A DNA stretch of 36,060 nt from Anaerolineae bacterium (GCA_003130845.1 QEXW01000007.1:1-36060), one strand, 5' to 3'. Positions 17,009 to 23,590 are shown, numbered from the stretch's first letter. Notes: generated by a model not told the origin, from the sequence alone. Translations and numbers: made by a program.

Positions 17009-17263
17009 TCAGAGTAAAGCCAGTTGCACAGGTTTTCGGGCTGGGATTGTCCAGGATACACCGACTAAGTGGTGGGCTAGGTTGTATTCTTCAATCCAGG
17101 ATTCGGCTAAAGCGCGTGTGTTCTCTATTGCCTGTTGCAATCCCGCGCCGTGGTTGCGCCCGCCGCAGATGCAATCGCAGTCTGGTTCGTGGGCTTCGTA
17201 GCAGCGCGCATCACAGCGCCCCATGCAGCCTTCCGAGTTGTACACCGCGATTAGTGTTGTCAT
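17009..17263 (-). CDS. cysteine-rich 84-aa protein
   Basis: Small soluble protein with six cysteines within its first 35 residues (CMGRCDARCYEAHEPDCDCICGG), then GRNHGAGLQQAIENTR. The compact Cys pattern suggests metal binding. Similar small proteins occur on mobile elements, but the function is unknown. AGGTGACGGC precedes the ATG, which overlaps the stop of the upstream zinc-ribbon frame as ATGA. That overlap argues that both are translated. Confidence 0.75.
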   Translation of the reverse strand: MTTLIAVYNSEGCMGRCDARCYEAHEPDCDCICGGRNHGAGLQQAIENTRALAESWIEEYNLAHHLVGVSWTIPARKPVQLALL

Positions 17264-17421
17264 GCCGTCACCTTTTGCGTCTTGCGCATGTAGTACGCTT
17301 GCTGTTTACAGGCTAAATTGCAATACTTCCGCCGCCCGGCCCGTCCTGTTGTGATTAGTTTTCCGCAGGCTGGGTTTGCGCATCGCCGGTACTCTGTGAC
17401 TTCGCGCCGGGGTCGAAAGGG
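17260..17421 (-). CDS. zinc-ribbon reading frame without a start codon (possible -1 frameshift product)
   Basis: Encodes EYRRCANPACGK, then YCNLACKQQAYYMRK: a CX4C-X14-CX3C zinc ribbon like those of many small phage and plasmid proteins. The frame is open from 17466 to the TGA at 17260-17262 but contains no ATG, GTG or TTG before the ribbon. It overlaps the end of the 328-aa gene in the -1 frame. A canonical X-XXY-YYZ slippery heptamer, C-CCT-TTC (17415-17421), lies at the entry point. Its stop overlaps the next ATG (ATGA). I start the feature at the slippery site; the real start is unknown. Alternatives are a non-standard start codon or a lost start. Confidence 0.5.
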   Translation of the reverse strand, partial: PFRPRREVTEYRRCANPACGKLITTGRAGRRKYCNLACKQQAYYMRKTQKVTA

Positions 17422-18341
17422 CGGGCGGGCGCGCCGTCTCCCTTCGCAAACTTTGGCACGCTCAAGTCAAAATACATCTTGCGCCCATTTCCGTTGCCGT
17501 TCACCCAAGGCAGGGAAACGCCCGCTAGTAAGCCCATCAGCGGGGAGCCATTCGCCGGTTGCGGTTGTCCGCCGTCCAGTTCTGCCAGCCGATGGTCAGT
17601 ATAGTTCTTGTGCTTTTCGAGCGCCGCGCGTTCGCAGACAGTCGAGCAGTACAGCCTATCACCCGTTACAGGCTTACCACAATGCAGGCACAAGAAATCG
17701 CCCGACTTTTTCACCACAGGCAGGGCAGGCGCGTCTTTGGCGGTTGCATCAATGGTCGGGATGATTCCTGTCCCCAGGTTCGCTAGGTAACGCGCGCGGC
17801 TGTTCTGCATCCAGTCCGCCGCCAGCATGGGCGCGACCTGTGCCGCCAGAGTATCAGCGTTCTGGCTAATTTGTTTCAGCGTGGCGTCTTCGACTTTTGC
17901 GAAGGCTTCTTCTTCCGCCTGTTCTTTGAGTTTTTCGGGGTCGGTCAGGTGATGGGCAACTGTGGCCGCGATATTCAGGGCAATGACGCCAGAAAGCGCC
18001 AGCACCGCGCTTTGTATTTCATCCGGGGTCAGGGCGGTTGTCATGCCGCTTTTGCCGGTCTGGTAAAGCGTGTCCAGCGTGAACATGGCCACCGCGCCCA
18101 CCAAGTCAACCAGGACCATCAGGATACTGATAGCCCGCTGCCACCCGCCGCGTGAGCCGTACAGGTAGGCGAGTATCCAGGCAATCAAGCCACCATCCAA
18201 GGCTGCCAGCCCGAAATACGCTAGAATTTGACGGTCAGGGGGCAAGGTGAGCATGATGAAGTCCAGTGAACGGGTTGCAGAATATACCAGCAGCAGCCCG
18301 CCCAGGATGGTGACAAGTAACGCGCCGATTTTTTTGAACAT
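17355..18341 (-). CDS. four-TM membrane protein with cytoplasmic zinc motif
   Basis: 328 aa, not recognised as a named family. Four hydrophobic helices lie at about 7-24, 40-60, 70-92 and 110-130. A charged helical stretch (135-175) follows, then a zinc motif with Cys218, Cys221, Cys232 and Cys236 (CLHC-X10-CSTVC), and a disordered Gly/Pro/Gln tail. AAAGGAT precedes the ATG. The last 30 codons overlap the zinc-ribbon frame, so a -1 shift near Phe309 would replace the tail by a second zinc ribbon. Role unknown: membrane anchoring of element DNA or sensing are guesses. Confidence 0.8.
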   Translation of the reverse strand: MFKKIGALLVTILGGLLLVYSATRSLDFIMLTLPPDRQILAYFGLAALDGGLIAWILAYLYGSRGGWQRAISILMVLVDLVGAVAMFTLDTLYQTGKSGMTTALTPDEIQSAVLALSGVIALNIAATVAHHLTDPEKLKEQAEEEAFAKVEDATLKQISQNADTLAAQVAPMLAADWMQNSRARYLANLGTGIIPTIDATAKDAPALPVVKKSGDFLCLHCGKPVTGDRLYCSTVCERAALEKHKNYTDHRLAELDGGQPQPANGSPLMGLLAGVSLPWVNGNGNGRKMYFDLSVPKFAKGDGAPARPFDPGAKSQSTGDAQTQPAEN

Positions 18342-18367
18342 GTTTTTTATCCTTTCGTATTGGGGAA

Positions 18368-18586
18368 TTAGGGTTGGGAAAAAATAATTTGACGGATTTC
18401 GTCATGGTCAAGACATCTATCACAATACCAGTACCCCCTTGGGCAAAATGCGCCCTCTTGGTTGGCATAGTACCAGGCATTTTCGGGCGTCTCTTCGTGT
18501 GTAGAAGACTGCCCACAAAAATGGCACTCATACCAGTAGGTTGTCTTGTGGATAACTTGCGTCTTGCTTGGCAAGGTGTTAGGCAT
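18368..18586 (-). CDS. small zinc-finger protein, 72 aa
   Basis: Contains ECHFCGQ and, 22 residues later, FCPRGYWYCDRC, giving two CX2C-type pairs suited to one zinc. The frame runs further upstream into the SH3b gene, but GGAGG 10 nt before the ATG at 18586 makes this the better start. It begins 2 nt after the SH3b stop and ends 26 nt before the four-TM gene. Function unknown. Confidence 0.7.
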   Translation of the reverse strand: MPNTLPSKTQVIHKTTYWYECHFCGQSSTHEETPENAWYYANQEGAFCPRGYWYCDRCLDHDEIRQIIFSQP

Positions 18587-18588
18587 GG

Positions 18589-18972
18589 CTATTTGCCCTC
18601 CTGGCAGTAGCGGACATACACATAGCCGGTCAGTCCATCCGGGGTTCGCACCGTCACCCACACACCAGGCTGGATGACTTCGAGCGCGTCACCTTCGGTT
18701 AGGACTGCCAGCACCGGACAAGATACGGAGCCGCACGCTCGCAGGTTCACGCGTCCGCCATCCATGCCCGAGCGAATGACACACCAGGGCGTGGCGGTTG
18801 GGGTTGCCTGGAGGGGCAGGGGCGAGGGTGTGACGGTTGGACGCCCCGCCGCAAACAGTGCCGCCCGTTGCCCGCCGCCCGCCCCGGCCTGGAGAGATCG
18901 CCCCACGAAAGCAGCGTAGAACGTGCCCAAAAGAATAATCACGGTCAATAGCAAAACGAACACGCGCCGCAT
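18589..18972 (-). CDS. exported or membrane-anchored SH3b-domain protein, 127 aa
   Basis: The N-terminus MRRVFVLLLTVIILLGTFYAAFVG is a signal peptide or anchor without a lipobox. A Pro/Thr linker (residues 45-60) leads into a bacterial SH3 domain (about 70-122: VNLRACGSVSCPVLAVL, then WVTVRTPDGLTGYVYVRY). Two nearby Cys and one near the end could form disulfides. SH3b domains bind peptidoglycan or peptides. On a mobile element this could affect the cell surface. Part of the small-gene cluster 18972-17009. Confidence 0.8.
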   Translation of the reverse strand: MRRVFVLLLTVIILLGTFYAAFVGRSLQAGAGGGQRAALFAAGRPTVTPSPLPLQATPTATPWCVIRSGMDGGRVNLRACGSVSCPVLAVLTEGDALEVIQPGVWVTVRTPDGLTGYVYVRYCQEGK

Positions 18973-18997
18973 AATGGTTGCCTATCCTTTCTTCGAG

Positions 18998-19074
18998 TAG
19001 AATTTGTTAGGGGACGTTACCTATCCCGCCCCCTGCCCGTCCCGTTTCGCGCCGATTCCGGGATGGGCTTTTTT
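18998..19074 (+). ncRNA. weaker candidate antisense RNA with terminator
   Basis: TAGAAT (18998-19003) without a good -35 is followed by AGGGG / CCCCT pairing and a terminator stem GCCCGTCCCG / CGGGATGGGC (19035-19068, one G-U) ending in TTTTTT on the + strand. The terminator is convincing; no + strand gene needs it. It lies between the 80-aa gene and the SH3b gene, antisense to the latter's leader. Confidence 0.3.
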
Positions 19075-19315
19075 ACCGTTGCACCAACAGCCCTTTGTGA
19101 GCGCGGTAAGCGCGGTCAAAGTCTGTTGCCAGTTCTGACCAAACTTCATCAGCCATTGACCAGCAATGCCCGCGCGTGTCGCGTTCGGCTTCCAGAGCTG
19201 CTTCTTCGGGGGTGTCGAAAATCAGCAACCGGGCTACATTTTCCCAATTGCCATGCGACCAGCGGATGACCGCCCGCTGTTCTTCGACTGCCTGTTTGAT
19301 TTGTTCGGGTTTCAT
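19073..19315 (-). CDS. hypothetical protein, 80 aa
   Basis: Not recognised; acidic/polar, with VIRWSHGNWENVARLLIFDTPEEAALEAERD. The frame opens at 19375, but GGAGG 8 nt before the ATG at 19315 favours the shorter form. No TM segment or cysteine pair (one Cys). It follows the HTH regulator gene and leads the small-protein cluster. Confidence 0.65.
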   Translation of the reverse strand: MKPEQIKQAVEEQRAVIRWSHGNWENVARLLIFDTPEEAALEAERDTRGHCWSMADEVWSELATDFDRAYRAHKGLLVQR

Positions 19316-19422
19316 GCGTTTTTCCTCCAATGTGTGAAATTCAGCCAGCAGGCGCGCGCCCGCTGTAGCCTTCAAGGTTGTAGGCGGCCCGGCTTGCCCA
19401 CATCATGCGCTGTTTGGGCAGG

Positions 19423-19821
19423 TCACAGGGCCGCCGGGGTTATTTTTTTCTGTCCACGCCCCCGGCTGCCTTTTCGTTTGCGGTTGGAGATTTCTTCAAG
19501 CAAATGTCGAGCGGCTTTATATTTTTTTTGCCTTCGCAGTTCGTGCCATCGGTCCCATTCAGCGGGCGTCATTTTTGCCAAAAAACGCCCTAGCTGTACG
19601 GGATATTTTCGCCCACACGTGGGACATGCGCGCGGTTCCAAACCAAGCGCAGCCCGAATCGCCTGATTTGCAATATCCCGCCGTCCGGTTGCGTAATCTC
19701 GCCAAGCCTGGTGAGAAAGATTGACGCCATACAGGTCATTCAGTGTCTCGGCCGTTTTTCGCCATGAACGGGCTTTTGAGTAGACTTTTTGCACAAGACG
19801 GGGTGAGCATCGCTTTTTCAT
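19423..19821 (-). CDS. HTH/zinc-motif DNA-binding protein, 132 aa
   Basis: Residues 10-55 read as a helix-turn-helix (RSWRKTAETLNDLYGVNLSHQAWRDYATGRR). A CPTCGR half-site (about 66-71) and a basic tail (NRKRKGSRGRGQKK) follow. Proteins of this layout are common on phages and integrative elements; a regulatory role is inferred. An 11-bp inverted repeat (19838-19863) stands right before the start codon, as expected for an autorepressor operator. Confidence 0.75.
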   Translation of the reverse strand: MKKRCSPRLVQKVYSKARSWRKTAETLNDLYGVNLSHQAWRDYATGRRDIANQAIRAALGLEPRACPTCGRKYPVQLGRFLAKMTPAEWDRWHELRRQKKYKAARHLLEEISNRKRKGSRGRGQKKITPAAL

Positions 19822-19837
19822 TTTTCGCGCCTTCTAG

Positions 19838-19863
19838 GGGGTGTAGCAAGCGTGCTACACCCC
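19838..19863. promoter_or_regulatory. 11-bp perfect inverted repeat, candidate operator
   Basis: GGGGTGTAGCA and TGCTACACCCC separated by AGCG, 17-43 nt before the HTH gene start. There is no U-tract on either side, so a protein-binding site is more likely than a terminator. Confidence 0.55.
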
Positions 19864-19934
19864 AGAAAAACAGGGATAGTGTACAGTTGAAAACCTGTGT
19901 ATTTTGTATGCATCTTCAGTAGTCATTCACAAAC

Positions 19935-19965
19935 AAAAAAAGGCTGCATCCCGTGGATGACAACC
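19935..19965 (-). terminator. terminator of the tyrosine integrase gene
   Basis: On the - strand GGTTG-T-CATCC pairs with GGATG-CAGCC (one bulge, one G-U) around an ACG loop, followed by seven Ts. It lies 63 nt after the integrase stop. Confidence 0.75.
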
Positions 19966-20028
19966 CTTTTAGCCATCCTCCCGCCCAGGTCAGCAGGCAG
20001 GCATTACTCAAAACAGGTGGCAAGGCGG

Positions 20029-21087
20029 TCATGGCTGAGACTCTTCCGAACCCAGATTCACGCCGTCATTATCCGCCTGGCCGCGTTCGATATAGCGTGC
20101 CGCGCTTGTGGGGCTTTCCCAGCCGCCCCAAGCCATGAGCGCCGCCAGGCTTACTTTGGGGTCATGCCCGGCTTTGGTTGCGCCGTAGTGCCTGCAATCA
20201 TGCGGGCTGAGAGATTCGATTCCAATCGCCCGCCCCAATGCGCGCACCCGCGCATTGATTGCCCGCTCAGACATGCAAGAGCCAGGAATCAGCCCGCCGC
20301 TTTTGTTACTACCCAGGAAAAGCGGCCCGCTTTGGGCGTGTTGGTCTTTTTCGAGATATTCCACCAGGCAAGCCCATGCACGCCCACGCAAAACATGACG
20401 GGATGTGCGCCCAGTCTTGGGGCGGTAAAAAGTCATCTGCCTGGTTTCAAGATTGAAATTTTCAACTTTCAACCCAGCCGCCTCACTCACCCGCAAACCA
20501 TGATCCAAAAGCAGGCACATCAGCAGCGCATCGCGCCGCCCCTGTGGGGTGGGGGGTTGGGTTTTCAATTTGCGCGCCTGGTCATCGGTAAGTAGGGTAG
20601 CAGCCGCTTTTTTTGCGCCCTTGCGGGTGGCCAATCCTTGATCAGCGCGCGCCCGGTCGGTATCCACCGCCTCTTTTCGGGTGTAGCCGCGCAGGGATTG
20701 AAGCCGCAAAATCTCACTATCCGGGATGATTCCCGCCTGGTTTGCCAGCGCCATATAAACCTTGACGACACTCACCCGGTCATTGACCGTTTTCACACTG
20801 TAGCCTTGTTTCAACATCCAAAACTGAAAGCCCTGCACCAGCCCCCAGCCAATGCCCAGCCAGGCGGCCGGGTCGCTGTAAAGGTCTGGCACGGCTACGC
20901 CTTCGGCGCGCATGTACTCAGCAAACAAGGCCAGCGCCGCCCGCTGAGCGCGCCGGGTGTTTTCTGGCCGCCGTGCCTGATAGATGGCAAAGACCGCGCG
21001 CGCCGCCGCTTCATTCGCCGCCTGCCCAAAGGTTGCCAGGGTAGGGGCGGGAGCATTCTCCAAAGTTGGGATAATCTGGGTAAACAT
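20029..21087 (-). CDS. tyrosine recombinase/integrase
   Basis: 352 aa with an N-terminal SAM-like core-binding domain (about 25-125) and a catalytic domain (about 170-340). The catalytic residues are Arg199 (GLRVSE), Lys224 (PKTGR), His296/Arg299 (HDCRHYGAT), Trp323 in the second His position (GGWES) and nucleophile Tyr332 (ARYIE). AGGAGG lies 6 nt before the ATG. Its place near tRNA-Glu next to xis is the classic position of an integrase that targets tRNA 3' ends. The element also carries a serine recombinase, so which enzyme performs integration is open. Confidence 0.95.
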   Translation of the reverse strand: MFTQIIPTLENAPAPTLATFGQAANEAAARAVFAIYQARRPENTRRAQRAALALFAEYMRAEGVAVPDLYSDPAAWLGIGWGLVQGFQFWMLKQGYSVKTVNDRVSVVKVYMALANQAGIIPDSEILRLQSLRGYTRKEAVDTDRARADQGLATRKGAKKAAATLLTDDQARKLKTQPPTPQGRRDALLMCLLLDHGLRVSEAAGLKVENFNLETRQMTFYRPKTGRTSRHVLRGRAWACLVEYLEKDQHAQSGPLFLGSNKSGGLIPGSCMSERAINARVRALGRAIGIESLSPHDCRHYGATKAGHDPKVSLAALMAWGGWESPTSAARYIERGQADNDGVNLGSEESQP

Positions 21088-21461
21088 GAAAGCCTCCTGT
21101 GTTATGACCTGAATGATTTTGACATCGAACGATTACCTTCTAAAATGGGCGGTCCCGAATTGAACGGGATGGGTGGGTTACTCGTCTTTTCGCCCGCGCG
21201 TGTCGCCATCCACGCCGCCGCCCTGGTTTTGCTGTTAGGTTTTGCGCGCCCTAGTCCCTCAATTTTAGTCATCTCAGCCGCGCTTCACAGCGTGGCCCTG
21301 TCCGCTTCCCACGGCCAGGCAGAGCGCGCTAGGTTGTTAAGGTTCTCTTTCGTATTCGCAACAGTAAGAGCCTAAAAAATAAGCCGCGTCACTCGGCTTA
21401 CTATTGCGTTTGCAAAAGAGTATAGCGAAAATAAAAACGTCTGTCAATAGAACAGACGTTT
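21088..21461. other. 374-bp gap between xis and integrase
   Basis: Holds two - strand terminators at the xis side and a long leader before the integrase. In that leader a 77-nt stretch (21147-21223) has a tRNA T-arm-like hairpin with a TTCAATT loop and 6-bp outer pairing, but no proper anticodon arm. No gene supported. Confidence 0.5.
21373..21400 (-). terminator. second terminator after xis
   Basis: Stem TAAGCCG / CGGCTTA with a 7-nt loop, followed on the - strand by TTTTTTAGG. It backs up the stronger hairpin 31 nt upstream. Confidence 0.65.
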
Positions 21462-21465
21462 TTAT
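21431..21465 (-). terminator. terminator overlapping the xis stop codon
   Basis: Perfect 14-base stem (ATAAAAACGTCTGT / ACAGACGTTTTTAT), 7-nt loop, then TTTTCGC on the - strand. It would end the tRNA-Glu-xis transcript before the integrase. Confidence 0.85.
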
Positions 21466-21743
21466 TCTTTTTTCTGGATTTTCCCCCGAGTAGGGTCATT
21501 TTTACTCATGCCGCGCGTCTGGTCAAGGTATTCTTTGACTGATTTTCTTGACACAAGATAGATTTTGCCAACAGGCAAAGCCTCTAACTTCTGAATTTTG
21601 ATTAACCGCCGAACACCTGCTTCAGTTATTCCAAGTTCCTGAGCGGCTATTTTTACGGTCATAAACTCTGACAGATCAGGCATAAGTGTTGGGAGTGCGG
21701 TATCACAGGCAAAGAAACGAAAACGGGTTGAAAGTCGCATCAT
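21462..21743 (-). CDS. xis: excisionase-like MerR/HTH_17 DNA-binding protein
   Basis: 93 aa. The central segment EFMTVKIAAQELGITEAGVRRLIKIQKLEALPVGKIYLVSRKSVKEYL is the excisionase-type winged HTH (about residues 27-75), with a basic tail. Such proteins bend att DNA and steer integrase towards excision. GGAG is 6 nt before the first ATG. In the integrated state it lies directly downstream of tRNA-Glu on the same strand, with no terminator between, so tRNA read-through may express it. In the circular form it would follow the serine recombinase gene by 3 nt. Confidence 0.85.
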   Translation of the reverse strand: MMRLSTRFRFFACDTALPTLMPDLSEFMTVKIAAQELGITEAGVRRLIKIQKLEALPVGKIYLVSRKSVKEYLDQTRGMSKNDPTRGKIQKKE

Positions 21744-21789
21744 GGTTTACTCCAATTCGATGATGACGGCTTTTGCCCCGATTGCGAGT

Positions 21790-21799
21790 GTGCCCCCAA
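21790..21799. repeat. attachment-site core, tRNA copy
   Basis: GTGCCCCCAA: the last 9 nt of tRNA-Glu (complement) plus one trailer base, repeated at 9166-9175. Confidence 0.65.
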
Positions 21800-21863
21800 G
21801 GGGACTCGAACCCCTGTTTGAGCCTTGAGAGGGCTCCGTCCTAGACCGCTAGACGATGGGGGC
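21791..21863 (-). tRNA. tRNA-Glu (anticodon CTC)
   Basis: 73 nt with a full cloverleaf: acceptor GCCCCCA / TGGGGGC, anticodon stem GAGCC / GGCTC with loop CTCTCAA (anticodon CTC), T arm AGGGG-TTCGAGT-CCCCT and discriminator A. CCA is not encoded. It is intact because the element replaced only sequence after its 3' end, using the acceptor end as att core. Confidence 0.97.
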
Positions 21864-21885
21864 AACATGTTGAAAAGCGGGCTGT

Positions 21886-21914
21886 ATTGTATCACCCGCC
21901 TCGTTCGGCGTCAA
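21886..21914 (-). promoter_or_regulatory. tRNA-Glu promoter
   Basis: TTGACG (21909-21914) and TACAAT (21886-21891) with an ideal 17-bp spacer on the - strand. The predicted start is about 16 nt before the tRNA. Confidence 0.85.
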
Positions 21915-21964
21915 TAAAAAATTTTGAACAAGTGTGCTTGAGTTACCCGCGACCAACAATGAGA

Positions 21965-22330
21965 TTAGCAAGAAGTCTCTTCGAGAATAGTGGTTGTATC
22001 GGGCAGATTAGGGATAATACACAAAAACTCAAACGGTTCATTGGCAATATTTTGATACCAATGAGGGACATTCGCCGGGATGTAAATCACATCCCCTTTT
22101 TTGACCTCAAACACCTCTTCGCCAATCCCAATGCGCGCTGCTCCGCCCAAGACATATTGTTCATGTTCAACCGTATTCGTATGGCGCGGCATGCCTCCAC
22201 CAGGCTCCATCACAAAGCGGCGCATAGCAAAATGCGGCCCTTCCTCGGCCGAAATTAAGACTTGGCGGGTCGTTTTCACGCCACTTGGCACCAGCGTTGC
22301 ATCCACGTCACTCACATGTTTAACAGACAT
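21965..22330 (-). CDS. cupin-domain protein
   Basis: Single small beta-barrel of 121 aa. Cupin motif 1 is PGGGMPRHTNTVEHEQYVLGG and motif 2 is GDVIYIPANVPHWYQN, with His and Glu residues placed for a divalent metal. AGGAGG lies 5 nt before the ATG. Small stand-alone cupins of this kind are often isomerases, dioxygenases or sugar/ligand sensors; the exact activity is not deducible. Last gene of a - strand series behind recF (48-nt gap). Confidence 0.88.
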   Translation of the reverse strand: MSVKHVSDVDATLVPSGVKTTRQVLISAEEGPHFAMRRFVMEPGGGMPRHTNTVEHEQYVLGGAARIGIGEEVFEVKKGDVIYIPANVPHWYQNIANEPFEFLCIIPNLPDTTTILEETSC

Positions 22331-22378
22331 ACTACCTCCTTTTTAGCACCTTAACAATTCTACCAAGTTTCTACACAA

Positions 22379-23590
22379 CTAACCGCGCACTGTGACAGTA
22401 CCAGATTGAACCGACCAAAGAGTAGATTGATGGACAAAACCCGCGTCAAAAAAATGCTCATCCGTTGTCGTCAGCAAACACTGCTCTGGACCAGAGAGCG
22501 CAGCCAGCAAATCAGCACGTCGCTCGGCATCCAGCTCAGCCATCACCTCATCGAGCAAAACCACTGGCCACTGACCGGTTTTTTCTTTCATCCAAGCCAC
22601 TTCGGCCAACTTAAGCGAGAGAAGCGTCGTACGCACTTGTCCACGCGAGCCATAATAGCCCAGGTCCATTTTGCCAGCCAAAAAACGCAAATCATCACGG
22701 TGTGGGCCAAGCGTAGTCACACCCCGTTGAATTTCTTCAGAACGCAATCGGCGCAAAGCATCCAAAAACCCTTTGCGAATGAAAGACAAATCACAACCGG
22801 AACGGTCAACATCCACATCCATCTGCAAAACCATCTGCCCATTGGCCTGGACAGGGTCAAAAGCGGGCAAATATTTTAGACGTAAAACTTCTTTGCCACG
22901 TGTCAGGGCAAGATGTATGCGTTTAGCCAGCCTTTCCAGTTCCTGAATCGCCTGAATACGCCACAAAATCAGCTGGGCACCGGTTTCTGCCAGGCTAGCA
23001 TCCCAAAAATCCAGTTGCGCTGGGTCACCCCCTCGCTCAGCGAGCAATTTGAGCAACGCATTACGCTGCTCTAACGTCTTCTGATATTCACTCAAAGCAC
23101 GCGCATACCCTGGCAAGACTTGCGCCAGCGCTAGATTAAGCAAGCGCCGGCGTTCTTCCGGACCACCCTCCAGCACTTGCGACATCTGCGGGATATAAAG
23201 CACCGCATTAAATTGACCGATGACCTCACCCGCAGTCCGCTTAATGCCATCGAACAAAATTTCCTTGCGCACACGCTGACCATTTTGTACCCCAACCGGT
23301 TCCAAGATAATCCGCACTTCCAAGCGATGCATCCCCGTCTGATTCTGAAACTCGCCCACCATCCGTGCCACGGAAACGGTCGCCGAATTGGCAGCCGCCA
23401 AAAAGTTTACCAGCTGCCGGTCGGCGTGCGTTTGAAAGGAAGAAAAAGTCGCCAGATAGTAAACCGCCTCTAATACACTGGTCTTTCCCTGAGCATTGCT
23501 TCCCACCAGCAAAACAGCCCGCCGTGGAACATCTAAATCCAGGCGGGCAAAATTGCGAAAGTTAGTCAGTGAGAGATGCGTCAGGTGCAT
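22379..23590 (-). CDS. recF: DNA replication/repair protein RecF
   Basis: SMC-like ATPase that loads RecA at gaps. It starts with the family N-terminus MHLTHLSLTNFRNF, has Walker A GSNAQGKTSVLEA and a C-terminal ABC signature/Walker B region (SLKLAEVAWM, VLLDEVMAELD, LTTTDEHFF). It is 403 aa from the ATG at 23590, a little longer than E. coli RecF (357). The frame allows six more codons upstream, but homology begins at this Met. It is not next to dnaA/dnaN or gyrB, its classic neighbours. Confidence 0.93.
   Translation of the reverse strand: MHLTHLSLTNFRNFARLDLDVPRRAVLLVGSNAQGKTSVLEAVYYLATFSSFQTHADRQLVNFLAAANSATVSVARMVGEFQNQTGMHRLEVRIILEPVGVQNGQRVRKEILFDGIKRTAGEVIGQFNAVLYIPQMSQVLEGGPEERRRLLNLALAQVLPGYARALSEYQKTLEQRNALLKLLAERGGDPAQLDFWDASLAETGAQLILWRIQAIQELERLAKRIHLALTRGKEVLRLKYLPAFDPVQANGQMVLQMDVDVDRSGCDLSFIRKGFLDALRRLRSEEIQRGVTTLGPHRDDLRFLAGKMDLGYYGSRGQVRTTLLSLKLAEVAWMKEKTGQWPVVLLDEVMAELDAERRADLLAALSGPEQCLLTTTDEHFFDAGFVHQSTLWSVQSGTVTVRG

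Larger units (their letters stand above)
9166..21799. mobile_element. replicative integrative element inserted in tRNA-Glu
   Basis: Bounded by the direct repeat GTGCCCCCAA at both ends. The right copy is the last 9 nt of tRNA-Glu plus one trailer base. All recognised genes are on the - strand: tyrosine integrase and xis at the tRNA end, serine recombinase at the other end, and between them a primase, two RepA-like ATPases and small zinc-binding or membrane proteins. No capsid, terminase, relaxase or type IV secretion gene is visible. Flanking genes are ordinary host genes. The boundaries rest on a short 10-bp repeat, but three observations support them: the serine recombinase gene ends on it, end-joining yields a sensible extended frame, and the host terminator falls next to tRNA-Glu after virtual excision. 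Confidence 0.8.

Noticed and set aside
19897-20595. 232-aa frame on + opposite the integrase end
   Set aside because: Shadow frame of GC-rich - strand coding DNA; no domain.
20638-21375. 245-aa frame on + opposite the integrase
   Set aside because: Antisense to a gene with complete catalytic motifs; composition (Arg/Pro/His-rich) is typical of a shadow frame.
9162-21799. Prophage or ICE
   Set aside because: No capsid, portal, terminase, tail, lysis, relaxase or secretion gene found on either strand.
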